Origin: Vulcanimicrobiota bacterium
Lineage (GTDB): Bacteria; Vulcanimicrobiota; Vulcanimicrobiia; Vulcanimicrobiales; Vulcanimicrobiaceae
DNA length: 64,000 bases
Direction: 5' to 3'
NCBI GenBank assembly: GCA_027459645.1
Contig: DAIDHQ010000006.1
Location: 186,001 to 250,000 of the forward strand
The notes beneath the pieces were generated by a model. That model had not been told where the DNA came from. It made no database searches and saw only the letters and a program-made list of their open reading frames with translations. Made by a program: the position numbers and the translations under genes. Positions 43,548 through 53,252 of the stretch are shown one piece after another (the first letter of the stretch is position 1; each line of letters begins with the position of its first letter).

Positions 43548-43970
43548 GTGGAACCACTCGATCTGACGCAACGGCCGCCGCGGAAACCGACTGATGTCCT
43601 AGGCGGCGTGATTTTTATGGCGCGCACCGTGGACAAGCTGCGCGCGAGCCTGCCCGGCGGCAACCTTGGTGCATACAAAGTGGCCGGATTCAGCACGCGC
43701 ATGCTCGAGACGCTCGGGCTGCACGAGGACGACCTGCTGGCGGTGGTCTCGATGGCCGGCAGCGACGACGAGGTCGCCGACTGGGTGCTGCGACATACGA
43801 CGCAGGAGGCACGCGACAAAGCCAACGCCTCGCTCTCGGCCCCCGCGATTCGCGACCGGATGGATCGCCCCGATTTCTTCGATCGCTATCCGGTCGCGCG
43901 CGAGTTGGATCCCGATACGCCGCTACTCGAAATGCTCGAGTACGACGATCTCTCGACGTTCAGCGCCTAG
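43548..43970 (+). CDS. DUF5069 protein
   Basis: 140 residues from the GTG at 43548 (AAAGGAG just upstream); ATG 43503 is an alternative. DUF5069 hallmarks: LDLTQRPPRKPTDVLGG, then MARTVDKLRASLPGGNLG and DDLLAVVSMAGSDDEVADWVL. Cytoplasmic, no known function. Its TAG stop shares the CTAG palindrome with the stop of the convergent M61 gene. Confidence 0.88.
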   Translation: MEPLDLTQRPPRKPTDVLGGVIFMARTVDKLRASLPGGNLGAYKVAGFSTRMLETLGLHEDDLLAVVSMAGSDDEVADWVLRHTTQEARDKANASLSAPAIRDRMDRPDFFDRYPVARELDPDTPLLEMLEYDDLSTFSA

Positions 43971-45826
43971 TGTTTTGCCTGCGGCGCATGCGGGCGCATG
44001 ATCTGCGCGAGCATGTCCTTCGTTCCAGGCAAACGCACCAGGTGCGGGTACTTCAAGCCGTCGTGATAGTCGAGTAAGACGGTTTCGAAATACGAACCGT
44101 GGTTGACGAGCAGTCGAATCGGCGCCTTCGACGTTTTTGCCGCATTCATTTCGGTCTTCCAAACCGGCGCGGAGAACTTACGTCCGTTGACCGCCACGAC
44201 GGTTTCGGTTGGCGAGAGCCCGGCTTTCCATGCCGCGGAACCTTCGCGCACGTCGAAGATGATGCCGCGGCTCGAGAGCGACATGCCGCTTGCGTACCAG
44301 TCGTTCACGCCGCCCTTCATGCGCCCGCTCACATAGATGTTCGGTTTGTCGGTGAAGACGAGTTTGTAGCCTGCCCGCGCGAGTTCGCCCGTCGGCGGCT
44401 GGGGTGCGATCGAGTAGATGTACTTCTGGAAGAATCCGTGCCAATCGTAGGGCACGACCTGATTCAAGTACGACTCGATGTCTTGGCGGGTGTAGGTGAC
44501 GACCTTCGGTCCCGAAACGCCGCCCGCAAAGAGCCGCGTGTAATCGTCGAGCGATTTCTGGCCGTGCGTCTTCGTGCGAATGATCGTATCGATGTCGAGC
44601 CAGATCAACTCACCTTCACCGTAAAAGTCGCCGGCAGAACGGCGAAGACTCGGGTACCATCCGCGCGCATCCGTATAATAGTACGGCGCGCCCGTCGTCG
44701 TATCGATCAACGGCGTCGTGTTTCTGCCCGGCTCGTAGGCGTAATGCGCGTAGAGCGCCGCGAGCTGTTCGGGATAGTCCTTCGGGTTGCGAATGCCCGC
44801 ACGGTACGAAAGCATGTCGCCCATGTACTGGTTCATGCCCTCGTACTGCCATAACAGTTCGGTGCGTTCTGGGAACGGAACGTTGTAATTGGGTTGCTGA
44901 AGATCGAACGGGCGGCGATACTTGCCGTTCCACGAATGTGAAAACTCGTGCGGAATCAAGTCGCCGTCGAGCTTCTGCATCAACGGATCGGTCATGAAAT
45001 CGTCCGGCGCGCGGTCGTCGCTCGATTGATGGTGCTCGATGCCTTCGAAGCCGATCGCGTCGCTGAGCGTCAGTTCGGCATGATAGACGTTCCAGTGGCG
45101 ACCGCCATAGAGGGCCATCGCTTCGGGCGTCAGGCGCTTATAGGCGTCGATCACTTTCGGCTTGATGACGAGATCTTCGGGCGCGTCGGCAAACATGTCG
45201 AGATAGGTGTGTGTTCCATCACCCGTCCACGTCGTAACGTGCTTGACGTAACGGCCCATGTCGGTCGGCGAATCGACGAGCGTTTCGAGCGTGACTGTGC
45301 CGAAATCCACGCGGTTTCCCGAACGCGAAACGACGGGAAGGGCCGAAGCGAAATCCCAGCCGGGCGGCATGATCATGCTCGCCTTCACGAAGTATTTCGT
45401 GTTGTCGATCTTGCGCTGGTAGAGAACGTAGCGATTCCAGTTCGTGACCATGATGTTGCGCGTCGCCATGGTACCGGCCGAATTGACGAGCGCCGTGAAA
45501 TCGACGGTGACGTCGTTCGTGTTCGGCGGAACGTCGATGTGGAACGCGTACATGTCGACCTGGTCGCGATGCCACGCGATCGGTTTACCGTTTGCCGTAA
45601 TGCGCAGTTCCGACATCGTATTGAGGGGACCGCTCGGCGAATGCTCGCCCGGAATCCATTCGGGAAAATCGAGCGTGAACGGTCCCGGCTTAACCGGAAT
45701 CGTCATGTGGGTGGTTGCGAGCCCGCGCGGCGCGTTGGTCGCGTCGAGCACGACCGTCATCGGATGATCTTGCGTCGCCAGGCTGGGGTTGAGCGTAAGA
45801 GCGGCGGCAAAGAGTAGATGCAGCAT
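43967..45826 (-). CDS. M61 family peptidase with PDZ domain (second of a pair)
   Basis: 619 residues. Short signal peptide (about 1-17). N-terminal beta-domain (about 20-230), zinc site HEFSHSWNGKYRRP (HExxH, about 300) followed by a downstream Glu in YEGMNQY, and a PDZ domain (about 515-600, GIIFDVREGSAAWKAGL). M61 enzymes are glycyl-type aminopeptidases acting outside the cytoplasm. Its paralogue lies 11 bp upstream. Confidence 0.93.
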   Translation of the reverse strand: MLHLLFAAALTLNPSLATQDHPMTVVLDATNAPRGLATTHMTIPVKPGPFTLDFPEWIPGEHSPSGPLNTMSELRITANGKPIAWHRDQVDMYAFHIDVPPNTNDVTVDFTALVNSAGTMATRNIMVTNWNRYVLYQRKIDNTKYFVKASMIMPPGWDFASALPVVSRSGNRVDFGTVTLETLVDSPTDMGRYVKHVTTWTGDGTHTYLDMFADAPEDLVIKPKVIDAYKRLTPEAMALYGGRHWNVYHAELTLSDAIGFEGIEHHQSSDDRAPDDFMTDPLMQKLDGDLIPHEFSHSWNGKYRRPFDLQQPNYNVPFPERTELLWQYEGMNQYMGDMLSYRAGIRNPKDYPEQLAALYAHYAYEPGRNTTPLIDTTTGAPYYYTDARGWYPSLRRSAGDFYGEGELIWLDIDTIIRTKTHGQKSLDDYTRLFAGGVSGPKVVTYTRQDIESYLNQVVPYDWHGFFQKYIYSIAPQPPTGELARAGYKLVFTDKPNIYVSGRMKGGVNDWYASGMSLSSRGIIFDVREGSAAWKAGLSPTETVVAVNGRKFSAPVWKTEMNAAKTSKAPIRLLVNHGSYFETVLLDYHDGLKYPHLVRLPGTKDMLAQIMRPHAPQAKH

Positions 45827-45837
45827 CGGCGTTCCCT

Positions 45838-47745
45838 CTATTTCGCGTGGGGCCGCACGATGTCGGCCAGCATGTCGGGCGTTCCTGGGATTCGCACCAA
45901 GTGTGGAATCTTCGGACCGCCGCGGTAGTTCAGATTGACCTTCTTATAGTTCTCGTCGTGCTGCACGATCAGCGCGATCGGCCGCGTCGACGCGGAGCTA
46001 TTCTTGACCGCGGCACGCCACAACGCCGGCGTAAACTGCCGGTCGCCGATTGCCACGATCGTCTCGCCCGGCGCGAGGCCGACGTTCCAAGCGGCGCTGT
46101 TCTGGCGCACGCCTTCGATGCGGCCGGTATCGGAGAGATTGACGCCCACGTCGAACCAGGACGAGATGAACTTGCGCAGCTTCTCTTCCGCGCTCAGGTA
46201 TTTGTTGGGTTTCGCGTTGAGCACGAAACGGTAGCCCGCGCGCGCCAACATACCGCTCGGCGGTTTTGGCGCGATGGAATAGACATACTTTTGGAAGAAC
46301 CCGTGCCAGTTGTACGGCGTTACTTCACCCAGATATCTTTCGATGTCGCTACGCGTATAGGTGACGACCTTGGGTCCGGAAACGCCCCCGGCGAAGATAT
46401 GGCAGTAGGTGTCGAGCGATTTCTTTCCGTGCGTGCGCTGACGAATGATGGTATCGGCATCCAGCCACATCAGCTCGCCTTCGGTGTAAAAGTCGCCGGC
46501 GCCGCGCCGCATGTCGTGATACGGGCCGCCGTTCGCGTAATAGTACGGAGCACCGGTCGTTAGATCGATGATCGGCGTCGTATCGCGTCCGGTTTCGTAG
46601 AGCATGTTGGCGTAGATCAGCGCGAGATACTCGGCGTAATCCTTGCTGCCGGTGCCTTTAATCCCCGTGCGGAACGCAAGCAGATCGCCGATGTACTGAT
46701 TCATGCCTTCGTACTGCCACAGCAATTCGGTGTGTTCGGGGAAGGGTTCGTTGAAGTTCGGCTGCTGCAGATCGAACGGCCGGCGGTATTTTCCGTTCCA
46801 CGAGTGCGAGAACTCGTGCGTCAAGAGATCCCCGCCGGTGAGCTGCCGCAACGGATTGGTCACGAAGGTATCGCCCGCGCGGTCGTCGCTGGACTGATGG
46901 TGTTCGATCCCTTGGCCGGGGATCAAATCGCTGAGCGTGAGCTCCGAATGATAGACGTTCCAGTGACGGCCGCCGTAGAGCGCCATCGCCTCCGGCGTCA
47001 TCCGCTTGTACTCCGCGATTTCTTTGGCGGGCATCTTCAGATCTTCAGGATGGTCGGCGAAGAGATCCAGCCACGTCGTCGCCTTGCCGTCGCTCCACGT
47101 CTTGATGTGACGGTAGTAACGGCCGGAATCGGTCGGGGAATCGACGAGCGTTTCGAGCGTGACCGTCTTAAAATCGATGCGCGCTCCGTGGCGCGCCGCA
47201 ACGGGAAGCGCGCTCGCATAATCCCAGCCCGGCGGCAGAATCAAGCTCGCCCGCACGTAATAATGCTCGTTGTTGATGTCGGGCTGGTAGAACAAGTAGC
47301 GGTTCCAGTTGCCGACCATGATATTGCGCGTCGCCAGCTGCCCGTCGGTAAAATTATTCGCCGTGTTCAGCAACACCGTGAAGTCGACGTCGATCGTGTT
47401 GACGCCGGGCGGCACGTCGATGTGGAAGGCATACATGTCGACCTTGTCGCGCCGCCACGGAATCGTTGTGCCGTTCGCCTTGACGACGAGTTCGGAGATG
47501 TCGTGCAGCGGCCCGGTCGGCCCGTGCTCGCCCGGAATCCATTCCGGGTAGACGATGGTGAACGGCCCCGGCTTCACCGGGATCGTCATATGCGAATACG
47601 CGAGGCCGCGCGGGGCGGGGCGCTCGTCGAGAACGATAGTCATCGGGTTCGACGCCGTCGCGAGGGACGGTGCGAGCGGCGAAGCCGCAATTAAGCCGAA
47701 AAGCGCGCACGACAACAGCGCCGCGCGCAAGCGGAACTCACTCAT
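45838..47745 (-). CDS. M61 family peptidase with PDZ domain (first of a pair)
   Basis: 635 residues from the ATG at 47745 (GGAGG 4 nt upstream). Signal peptide about 1-30. Same layout as its downstream paralogue: beta-domain, HEFSHSWNGKYRRP zinc site, YEGMNQY, and C-terminal PDZ (RIEGVRQNSAAWNVGLAPGE). The two genes align along their whole length. The pair is likely one transcript of secreted or periplasmic peptidases. Confidence 0.93.
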   Translation of the reverse strand: MSEFRLRAALLSCALFGLIAASPLAPSLATASNPMTIVLDERPAPRGLAYSHMTIPVKPGPFTIVYPEWIPGEHGPTGPLHDISELVVKANGTTIPWRRDKVDMYAFHIDVPPGVNTIDVDFTVLLNTANNFTDGQLATRNIMVGNWNRYLFYQPDINNEHYYVRASLILPPGWDYASALPVAARHGARIDFKTVTLETLVDSPTDSGRYYRHIKTWSDGKATTWLDLFADHPEDLKMPAKEIAEYKRMTPEAMALYGGRHWNVYHSELTLSDLIPGQGIEHHQSSDDRAGDTFVTNPLRQLTGGDLLTHEFSHSWNGKYRRPFDLQQPNFNEPFPEHTELLWQYEGMNQYIGDLLAFRTGIKGTGSKDYAEYLALIYANMLYETGRDTTPIIDLTTGAPYYYANGGPYHDMRRGAGDFYTEGELMWLDADTIIRQRTHGKKSLDTYCHIFAGGVSGPKVVTYTRSDIERYLGEVTPYNWHGFFQKYVYSIAPKPPSGMLARAGYRFVLNAKPNKYLSAEEKLRKFISSWFDVGVNLSDTGRIEGVRQNSAAWNVGLAPGETIVAIGDRQFTPALWRAAVKNSSASTRPIALIVQHDENYKKVNLNYRGGPKIPHLVRIPGTPDMLADIVRPHAK

Positions 47746-47857
47746 GAAGCCTCCACAAAGCTGGCTACTCAAGTAGGCGTACCCGCTTCGCTTTTCCTTG
47801 CGCTCGCCTCAGCGAACGCGCATCAAAAGTTCTTCAAAACCCGGCGCGCGAACGGGG

Positions 47858-48796
47858 CTAGGCCACGTCGCGCACGTCGCCGCGCGCAACGGCATAGCCG
47901 ATCAACCGGTCGACGAGCGCTTCGTACGTAATGCCGATCGATGCGGCGGCGTCGGGCAAGTTGCTGGTGGGGGTGAGCCCGGGGAGCGCGTTGATCTCGA
48001 GGATGTAGGGACGCCCCTCTTTGGTAACGATGAAATCGGTACGCGAGCAGTCGCGCAGGCCGAGGAGCCGGTGCGTCGAGAGCGCGAGCATCTGCAGCCG
48101 GGCCGAGAGATCGTCGTCGATGCGCGCCGGCGTGACGTGGGTACTGCCGCCGGGCGCGTATTTGGCCTCGAAGGTGTAGAACTCGTCGCGGTTCGGCAGG
48201 ATCTCGACGACCGGCAGCGCTTCTTCGCCAAGAATGCCGACCGTGAACTCGCGGCCGTCGACGAATTCTTCGGCGAGGATCTGCGAGTAGTTTTTCGCCG
48301 CATGAATCATCGCGCTCGTCCACTGTTCGTGCGTCTTGACGATCGCGACGCCGAGCGCGCTACCCTCGAAACGCGGTTTGATCACGAGCGGTAGATCGAG
48401 CGAACCCGGCAACAGCGGCAGCGTGCCGCCGGAAAGGTCGAAGAGATCCCATGCCGCGGTCGGCAGGCCTTCGGCCGCAAGCAGCTTCTTCGTCAAATGC
48501 TTGTCCATCGAGAGCGCGCATGCTTCGACGCCGCTTCCGGTATACGGAATGCCCAGAAAATCCAGCAGCGCCTGCACGTGTCCGTCTTCGCCGCCCGGCC
48601 CGTGCAGCGCGTTGAAGACGACGTCGGGCGCAAGATCGCGAATCGCGTCGAAGAAGCGACGGTCGTAGTCGAGCGACTGCGCTTCGTATCCGAGCGTTTG
48701 CAACGCGCGCATGACGCCCGATCCGGTTTGGATCGAGATCTCGCGCTCCGCGCTGCTGCCGCCCATAACGACGGCGACCTTCGCATTCCGTTTCAT
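47858..48796 (-). CDS. ddl: D-alanine-D-alanine ligase
   Basis: 312 residues. ATP-grasp fold: VMGGSSAEREISI at the start, HGPGGEDGHVQ, the LVIKPRFEGSALGV segment, ATP/Mg loop EILPNRDEFYTFEAKY and the final EINALPGLTPTSNLP. It joins two D-Ala from alanine racemase for MurF. Last gene of the division/cell-wall operon; it overlaps murB by 4 bp. Confidence 0.96.
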   Translation of the reverse strand: MKRNAKVAVVMGGSSAEREISIQTGSGVMRALQTLGYEAQSLDYDRRFFDAIRDLAPDVVFNALHGPGGEDGHVQALLDFLGIPYTGSGVEACALSMDKHLTKKLLAAEGLPTAAWDLFDLSGGTLPLLPGSLDLPLVIKPRFEGSALGVAIVKTHEQWTSAMIHAAKNYSQILAEEFVDGREFTVGILGEEALPVVEILPNRDEFYTFEAKYAPGGSTHVTPARIDDDLSARLQMLALSTHRLLGLRDCSRTDFIVTKEGRPYILEINALPGLTPTSNLPDAAASIGITYEALVDRLIGYAVARGDVRDVA

Positions 48797-49761
48797 TCTT
48801 TCGTCCACGTTTCGTCGATAAAGACGCCGACCAAGTGCACTTCGGGTTGCAATTCCACGCCGAACTTCTCGTGAACCGCTCGCCGGACGCGAGCCAAAAG
48901 TATCGCGACGTCTCGAGCGGTTGCACCGCCGATGTTGTTGATGAAGTTCGCGTGCAGGGGCGACACTTCCGCGCCGCCTTCCCGCCATCCCTTAGCGCCG
49001 GCCGCTTCGATCAGACGCGCCGCCTTGTCGCCTTCGGGGTTGCGGAAACAGGAACCGGCGTTCGGGAGAGCGATGGGCTGCGTGCTCTTGCGGCGCACCA
49101 AGCGCGCCTGCATCTCCTCGCGCACCGCTTTGGGGTCGCCGCGCTCGAACGCGAGGGTGACGCGCGAGACCACCGCATCGCGCGCGAGGGTGGTATGACG
49201 GTAGAAGTACTGCACCGTGATCGAATGCGGGTCGGGTTTCGTGGGCGATTGGACCCAGACGCTTCGCACGAAATCGCCCATCTCGCGGTCGGTTCCCGCG
49301 TTCATCCGAAGCGAGCCGCCGACCGTTCCGGGAATGCCCGCGAGCGAACCGATGCCCACCGCCCCCATCGTCGCCGCCTTGGCCGTGAGGGCCGCCATGC
49401 CGGCCGATGCGCCCGCTTCAACGATGACCTCGTCGCCTTCGGCGTGAGCCTCGATCTCCGCAAACGCGCCGCCGAGCCGCACGACGATGCCGCGCAGTCC
49501 GCCGTCGCCGACGAGCACGTTGCTGCCGCTTCCCAAGACGAACCACGGCAGCTTGCGTTTGAAGCACAACCGCATTGCGGCGGCAAGTTCGTCTTCTCGC
49601 TCGACGATCGCAAACGCATCGGCGGGACCGCCGATTTTCCACGACGTGTAGGCCGCAAGCGGCTCGTCGAAGTGCACCCGTTCGCCGAAGATTTCGCGCA
49701 GTTGCGCGCGGTCGTCCTCGCGCAGGAGCGACGCAAGAGCGGCCTGCGTCGTCAGGCTCAT
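48793..49761 (-). CDS. murB: UDP-N-acetylenolpyruvoylglucosamine reductase
   Basis: 322 residues. FAD-binding domain with YTSWKIGGPAD, LGSGSNVLVGDGG and GSLAGIPGTVGGSLRMNAG, then the substrate domain with catalytic Ser in NAGSCFRNPEGD and the C-terminal HANFINN and Glu. The Tyr-loop layout indicates the short type IIb form. It reduces enolpyruvyl-UDP-GlcNAc to UDP-MurNAc with NADPH. It overlaps murC and ddl by 4 bp each. Confidence 0.96.
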   Translation of the reverse strand: MSLTTQAALASLLREDDRAQLREIFGERVHFDEPLAAYTSWKIGGPADAFAIVEREDELAAAMRLCFKRKLPWFVLGSGSNVLVGDGGLRGIVVRLGGAFAEIEAHAEGDEVIVEAGASAGMAALTAKAATMGAVGIGSLAGIPGTVGGSLRMNAGTDREMGDFVRSVWVQSPTKPDPHSITVQYFYRHTTLARDAVVSRVTLAFERGDPKAVREEMQARLVRRKSTQPIALPNAGSCFRNPEGDKAARLIEAAGAKGWREGGAEVSPLHANFINNIGGATARDVAILLARVRRAVHEKFGVELQPEVHLVGVFIDETWTKE

Positions 49762-51131
49762 ACGCGCGCGGCCGTATCTTCCACGCGCGCAGCTAAACGC
49801 GCCGCCGCATCGGTGATCGTCCCGGCGCCAAGCATCAGCACGAGCGCGCCTTCCGGCGCCTCGCCGAAGATGCGTGCGTCGGCTTCGTCGATCGACGCAA
49901 GATATACGACCGGCGTACCCGACCCGGCGAGCGGCTCGCCGATCGAGCGTTCGCTCACGCCCGGAACCTGCGGCTCCGACGCCGCATAGATCGGCGCCAG
50001 ATACACGCGGTCGGCATCGCGCAGCGCGCTTGCAAAATCTTTCGCTAGATACGCCGTTCGCGAATAGCGGTGCGGTTGGAACGCAACGATCACGGGGCCT
50101 TGATGGTACGCGCGAGCCGCGGCGATCGTCGCACGCACGGCCGTCGGATGGTGCGCGTAGTCGTCGACCACGATCATGCGCGGGCTGCGGGTGAGAATAT
50201 CGAAGCGGCGGCGCACGCCTCGAAACGCGCGCAGTCCCTCGGCGATACGCGGGAACGGCACTTCCAACTCGCGTGCGACCGCGATAGCGGCAAGCGCATT
50301 TTCGACGTTGATGTTGCCGGGTACGTGCAGTTCCACCGTACCCAGACATACGCCGCCGGCGATCACGTCGAACGACGTCTGCAAACCTTCTTGGCGCACG
50401 TTTGCCGCGCGCACGTACGCGCTCGCATCGAAACCGAAGGTCACGGTTTTTGCCGCGCGTTCGGCATGCGCGAGCGATGCGGAGTGTGCTTCGTCGACGC
50501 CGACGATCGCCGCACCGTCGGGCGGAAGCTTGCGGAGAAACTCGTCGAACGCCGCGACCAAGTTCGGCAGGTCGTCGTCGCTCTGCAAGTGATCGTTCTC
50601 GATATTCGTGACGATCGCGATCGCCGGGTCGAGCAACGCAAAGGATCCGTCGGACTCGTCGGCTTCTGTTACGAACCATTCCGACGTTCCCGCGTGCGCG
50701 TTGGTGTCGATCACGCTGTCGATGCCGCCCAACACCAGCGACGCATCGATTCCGCTCCCGCGCAGCACCGCGTGCACCATCGCGGTCGTCGTCGTTTTAC
50801 CGTGCGTTCCGCACACGGCGATGCCGCGCCGCTCGCGCACCAGCCGAGCCAGCATTTCACCGCGATGAATCACCGGCAAACCGGCCTGCTGTGCCGCAAC
50901 GTACTCGGGATTGTTTCGATCGATGGCGGAACTCACCACGATCGCTTCCGCGTCGCCGATGTTACGCGCGTCGTGACCGATCGTCACGGGCACGCCTTCG
51001 TCGCGCAACCGCCCGATCAGCGGCGTTTCCTTTACGTCGGAGCCGCTGATCCGTTCGCCGCGCGCGATCAACAAGCGCGCGATCGCGCTCATGCCGATGC
51101 CGCCCACGCCGACGAAATGGAAGCTCCCCAT
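49758..51131 (-). CDS. murC: UDP-N-acetylmuramate-L-alanine ligase
   Basis: 457 residues from ATG 51131. N-terminal UDP-binding GVGGIGMSAIA, ATP-binding GTHGKTTTTAM, central NIENDHLQSD and YAHHPTAVRAT in the C-terminal domain are all typical of MurC. It adds L-Ala to UDP-MurNAc, using ATP. It starts 1 bp after the murG stop and overlaps murB by 4 bp. Confidence 0.96.
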   Translation of the reverse strand: MGSFHFVGVGGIGMSAIARLLIARGERISGSDVKETPLIGRLRDEGVPVTIGHDARNIGDAEAIVVSSAIDRNNPEYVAAQQAGLPVIHRGEMLARLVRERRGIAVCGTHGKTTTTAMVHAVLRGSGIDASLVLGGIDSVIDTNAHAGTSEWFVTEADESDGSFALLDPAIAIVTNIENDHLQSDDDLPNLVAAFDEFLRKLPPDGAAIVGVDEAHSASLAHAERAAKTVTFGFDASAYVRAANVRQEGLQTSFDVIAGGVCLGTVELHVPGNINVENALAAIAVARELEVPFPRIAEGLRAFRGVRRRFDILTRSPRMIVVDDYAHHPTAVRATIAAARAYHQGPVIVAFQPHRYSRTAYLAKDFASALRDADRVYLAPIYAASEPQVPGVSERSIGEPLAGSGTPVVYLASIDEADARIFGEAPEGALVLMLGAGTITDAAARLAARVEDTAARV

Positions 51132-51132
51132 G

Positions 51133-52242
51133 CTAACGCGCCCTCTTCTTTGCGAGCAGCGTGTCAACCCGGGCGAGAATAGTCGCAAGGGGATCGCCCT
51201 CGCGCGTCCGCTCGGCTGCCGCGGTTAATGCGGCAAAGCGGGCGGGCCGGGTGACGTCGGCGAGGATGCCGCGAAGCTTGCCGGCCGAGAGCTCGCGGTC
51301 GTCCACCACGACGGCGGACCCCGTGCTCGCGACCGCTTCGGCGTTGGCGCGCTGATGGTCGTCGGCCGCGTGCGGGTAGGGCACCAGAATCGAGGGCCGT
51401 CCGATGGCCGCCAGTTCACCGAGCGTGGAGGCGCCCGCGCGCGCCAGCACCAGATCGGCGGCGGCGTACGCGTCGGTCAGATCGTGCAGGTACGGACGCA
51501 TCGCGTGGTCGCTCACTGCCTCGGGGCGCGCACGCTGCAACGCGGTGCGCACGCGATCGTACTCTTTTTCGCCCGTTACGTGAATCAGTTGCCAGCCTTC
51601 GGGCAACCCGTCGCTTGCAACCAGCGATGCCAGCGCATCGTTGATCGAACGCGCGCCCTGACTTCCGCCCATCGCAAGCATCGTGCGCCGCTTCGGCGAG
51701 AGCCCCAAGCGCGCCAGCGCTTCCTCGCGCGCCGGTAACGCGCGCAGCGCCGCGCGGACGGGAATGCCCGTGTGCACGTATTTTCCGGCAAAGCGCGGAT
51801 CGGCGGCGTCGAAGGCGCCCCACACTTCGTCGACGAGGGGTGCCAACAAACGATTCGTCAAGCCGGGATGAGCGTTGGGTTCCAGCAGCGCGACGGGATG
51901 CGCTCTTACGAGTCGCGCCGCAACGACCACCGGAAAGCACACGTAGCCGCCCGTTGCAATCACGATATCGGGTTTGAAGCGGCGCAGGATGCGCGCGGCC
52001 ATCGCTACGCCCGAAACGTTTGCCGACGCCATGCCGAGAAACGACCAGGACAAACGGCGCGTCAACGGACGTGCGGAGATCGTTTCAAGGGGGTATCCGG
52101 CTTTCGGAATGAGCGTTGCTTCCATGCGATCCGCGGTGCCGATGAAGAGCGCTTGGGCACCGCGTTCGCACAGCGCATCCGCCATCGCAATTGCGGGATA
52201 CACGTGACCGCCGGTGCCGCCTCCGGTAAACGCGATCTTCAT
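51133..52242 (-). CDS. murG: Lipid II synthase (UDP-GlcNAc transferase) MurG
   Basis: 369 residues, GT28 glycosyltransferase. Two G-loops: GGGTGGHVYPA at the start and GGSQGARSIN in the C-terminal half, plus the AGASTLGEL acceptor/UDP-binding loop and PYPHAADDHQ. It adds GlcNAc to lipid I at the inner membrane face. It overlaps the DUF2332 gene by 4 bp. Confidence 0.96.
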   Translation of the reverse strand: MKIAFTGGGTGGHVYPAIAMADALCERGAQALFIGTADRMEATLIPKAGYPLETISARPLTRRLSWSFLGMASANVSGVAMAARILRRFKPDIVIATGGYVCFPVVVAARLVRAHPVALLEPNAHPGLTNRLLAPLVDEVWGAFDAADPRFAGKYVHTGIPVRAALRALPAREEALARLGLSPKRRTMLAMGGSQGARSINDALASLVASDGLPEGWQLIHVTGEKEYDRVRTALQRARPEAVSDHAMRPYLHDLTDAYAAADLVLARAGASTLGELAAIGRPSILVPYPHAADDHQRANAEAVASTGSAVVVDDRELSAGKLRGILADVTRPARFAALTAAAERTREGDPLATILARVDTLLAKKRAR

Positions 52243-53252
52243 TCGCGCCAGACGATTCCTTGCGCGTGACCGTCGCTCGTCGAAACGAGCGTGTCGCCGC
52301 CGCTCGGCCACAGCGTTACGCGCGTCTCGTACGTTCCGCGGGCGTCTTCCATGCGCAGCCACGCAAATGGCGCATCCGGCGTCGCCTCCACGGCGAGCGC
52401 GCGAATCGCCGCTTCGATGCCGTCGCGCACGCCGGGCGACAGATGTTCGAACATTGCCGAGTGCATGACCACGGTCACGCGCTCGCGTTGCAACGTCAAT
52501 CGGCGCAGCCACTCGCGCGCATCGGCGCGATCGATCGTCAGCCGAATGCGCGACGCCGCTTCGAAGGCCAGACGCAGCCGTTCGAAGCGCTCGGTTTGAT
52601 CGGCCCAGACGTACGATTGCAAAAAGCGGCGATCGCGTTCGTCGCCGATGTCGCGCGGCTCCACATCGCACGCGCGCCGTTCCACGATCTGGAGCGCCAC
52701 GTCGAGGTGCTTCGGCATCCCCGATGCGATGCGATTGCGCAGCACGAGCGGCGACGCGGGATCGCCGAAGCGCCACCCTTCACCTTCGTATGCGTAGGCG
52801 TCCAAACGCGCGTTCAGACCCGCGCTCGCACCGATCTCGAACAAGCGCACCGGCTTGTGCGTTGCAGCCACGGCATGCAGCAAGCCGGCGAGCAGCACCA
52901 TCGAACGCGCCGGTTCGTTCGTTTGCGGAACCGCGTCAAAGAGCGCGGCGACGTCGTCGAATTTTCGCGTCAAAGCATCGCGCGCGGCGTCCCATGCCGC
53001 ACGCGCATCGCCGTCCCCGCCGCACGACGGGAAATGCGCCGCGAGGGCGGGTTCGCTGCCGGAGAGCGCGAGATTGTGCAACGGCGCCATCAAGCGCACG
53101 CCAAGGCGGCTGCTTGCGCCCCGCTCTGCATCGAGTATCCGCGCCACGATGCCACCCGCTTCCGCATCGTCAGCCGCATAGCCGATCAACTCTCCGTAGA
53201 ACGGCGAGCCCATCGCGCGCATGGTTGCGGCGGCTGCGCGCAGAGCGCTCAC
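52239..53252 (-). CDS. DUF2332 protein inside the cell-wall operon
   Basis: 337 residues, GTG start. Matches the DUF2332 pattern: SPFYGELIGY-type opening, PLHNLALSG, central RLFEIGASAGLNARLDAY and the VVMHSAMFEHL segment. The EIGASAGLN motif looks like a Rossmann methyltransferase SAM loop, so a methyltransferase-like role is possible but unproven. It overlaps ftsW and murG by 4 bp each and must be cotranslated. No standard division cluster gene corresponds to it. Confidence 0.85.
   Translation of the reverse strand: MSALRAAAATMRAMGSPFYGELIGYAADDAEAGGIVARILDAERGASSRLGVRLMAPLHNLALSGSEPALAAHFPSCGGDGDARAAWDAARDALTRKFDDVAALFDAVPQTNEPARSMVLLAGLLHAVAATHKPVRLFEIGASAGLNARLDAYAYEGEGWRFGDPASPLVLRNRIASGMPKHLDVALQIVERRACDVEPRDIGDERDRRFLQSYVWADQTERFERLRLAFEAASRIRLTIDRADAREWLRRLTLQRERVTVVMHSAMFEHLSPGVRDGIEAAIRALAVEATPDAPFAWLRMEDARGTYETRVTLWPSGGDTLVSTSDGHAQGIVWRE

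Noticed and set aside
49762-50679. Upstream extension of the murB frame
   Set aside because: Arg-rich shadow of murC; MurB begins at ATG 49761 with the expected length.
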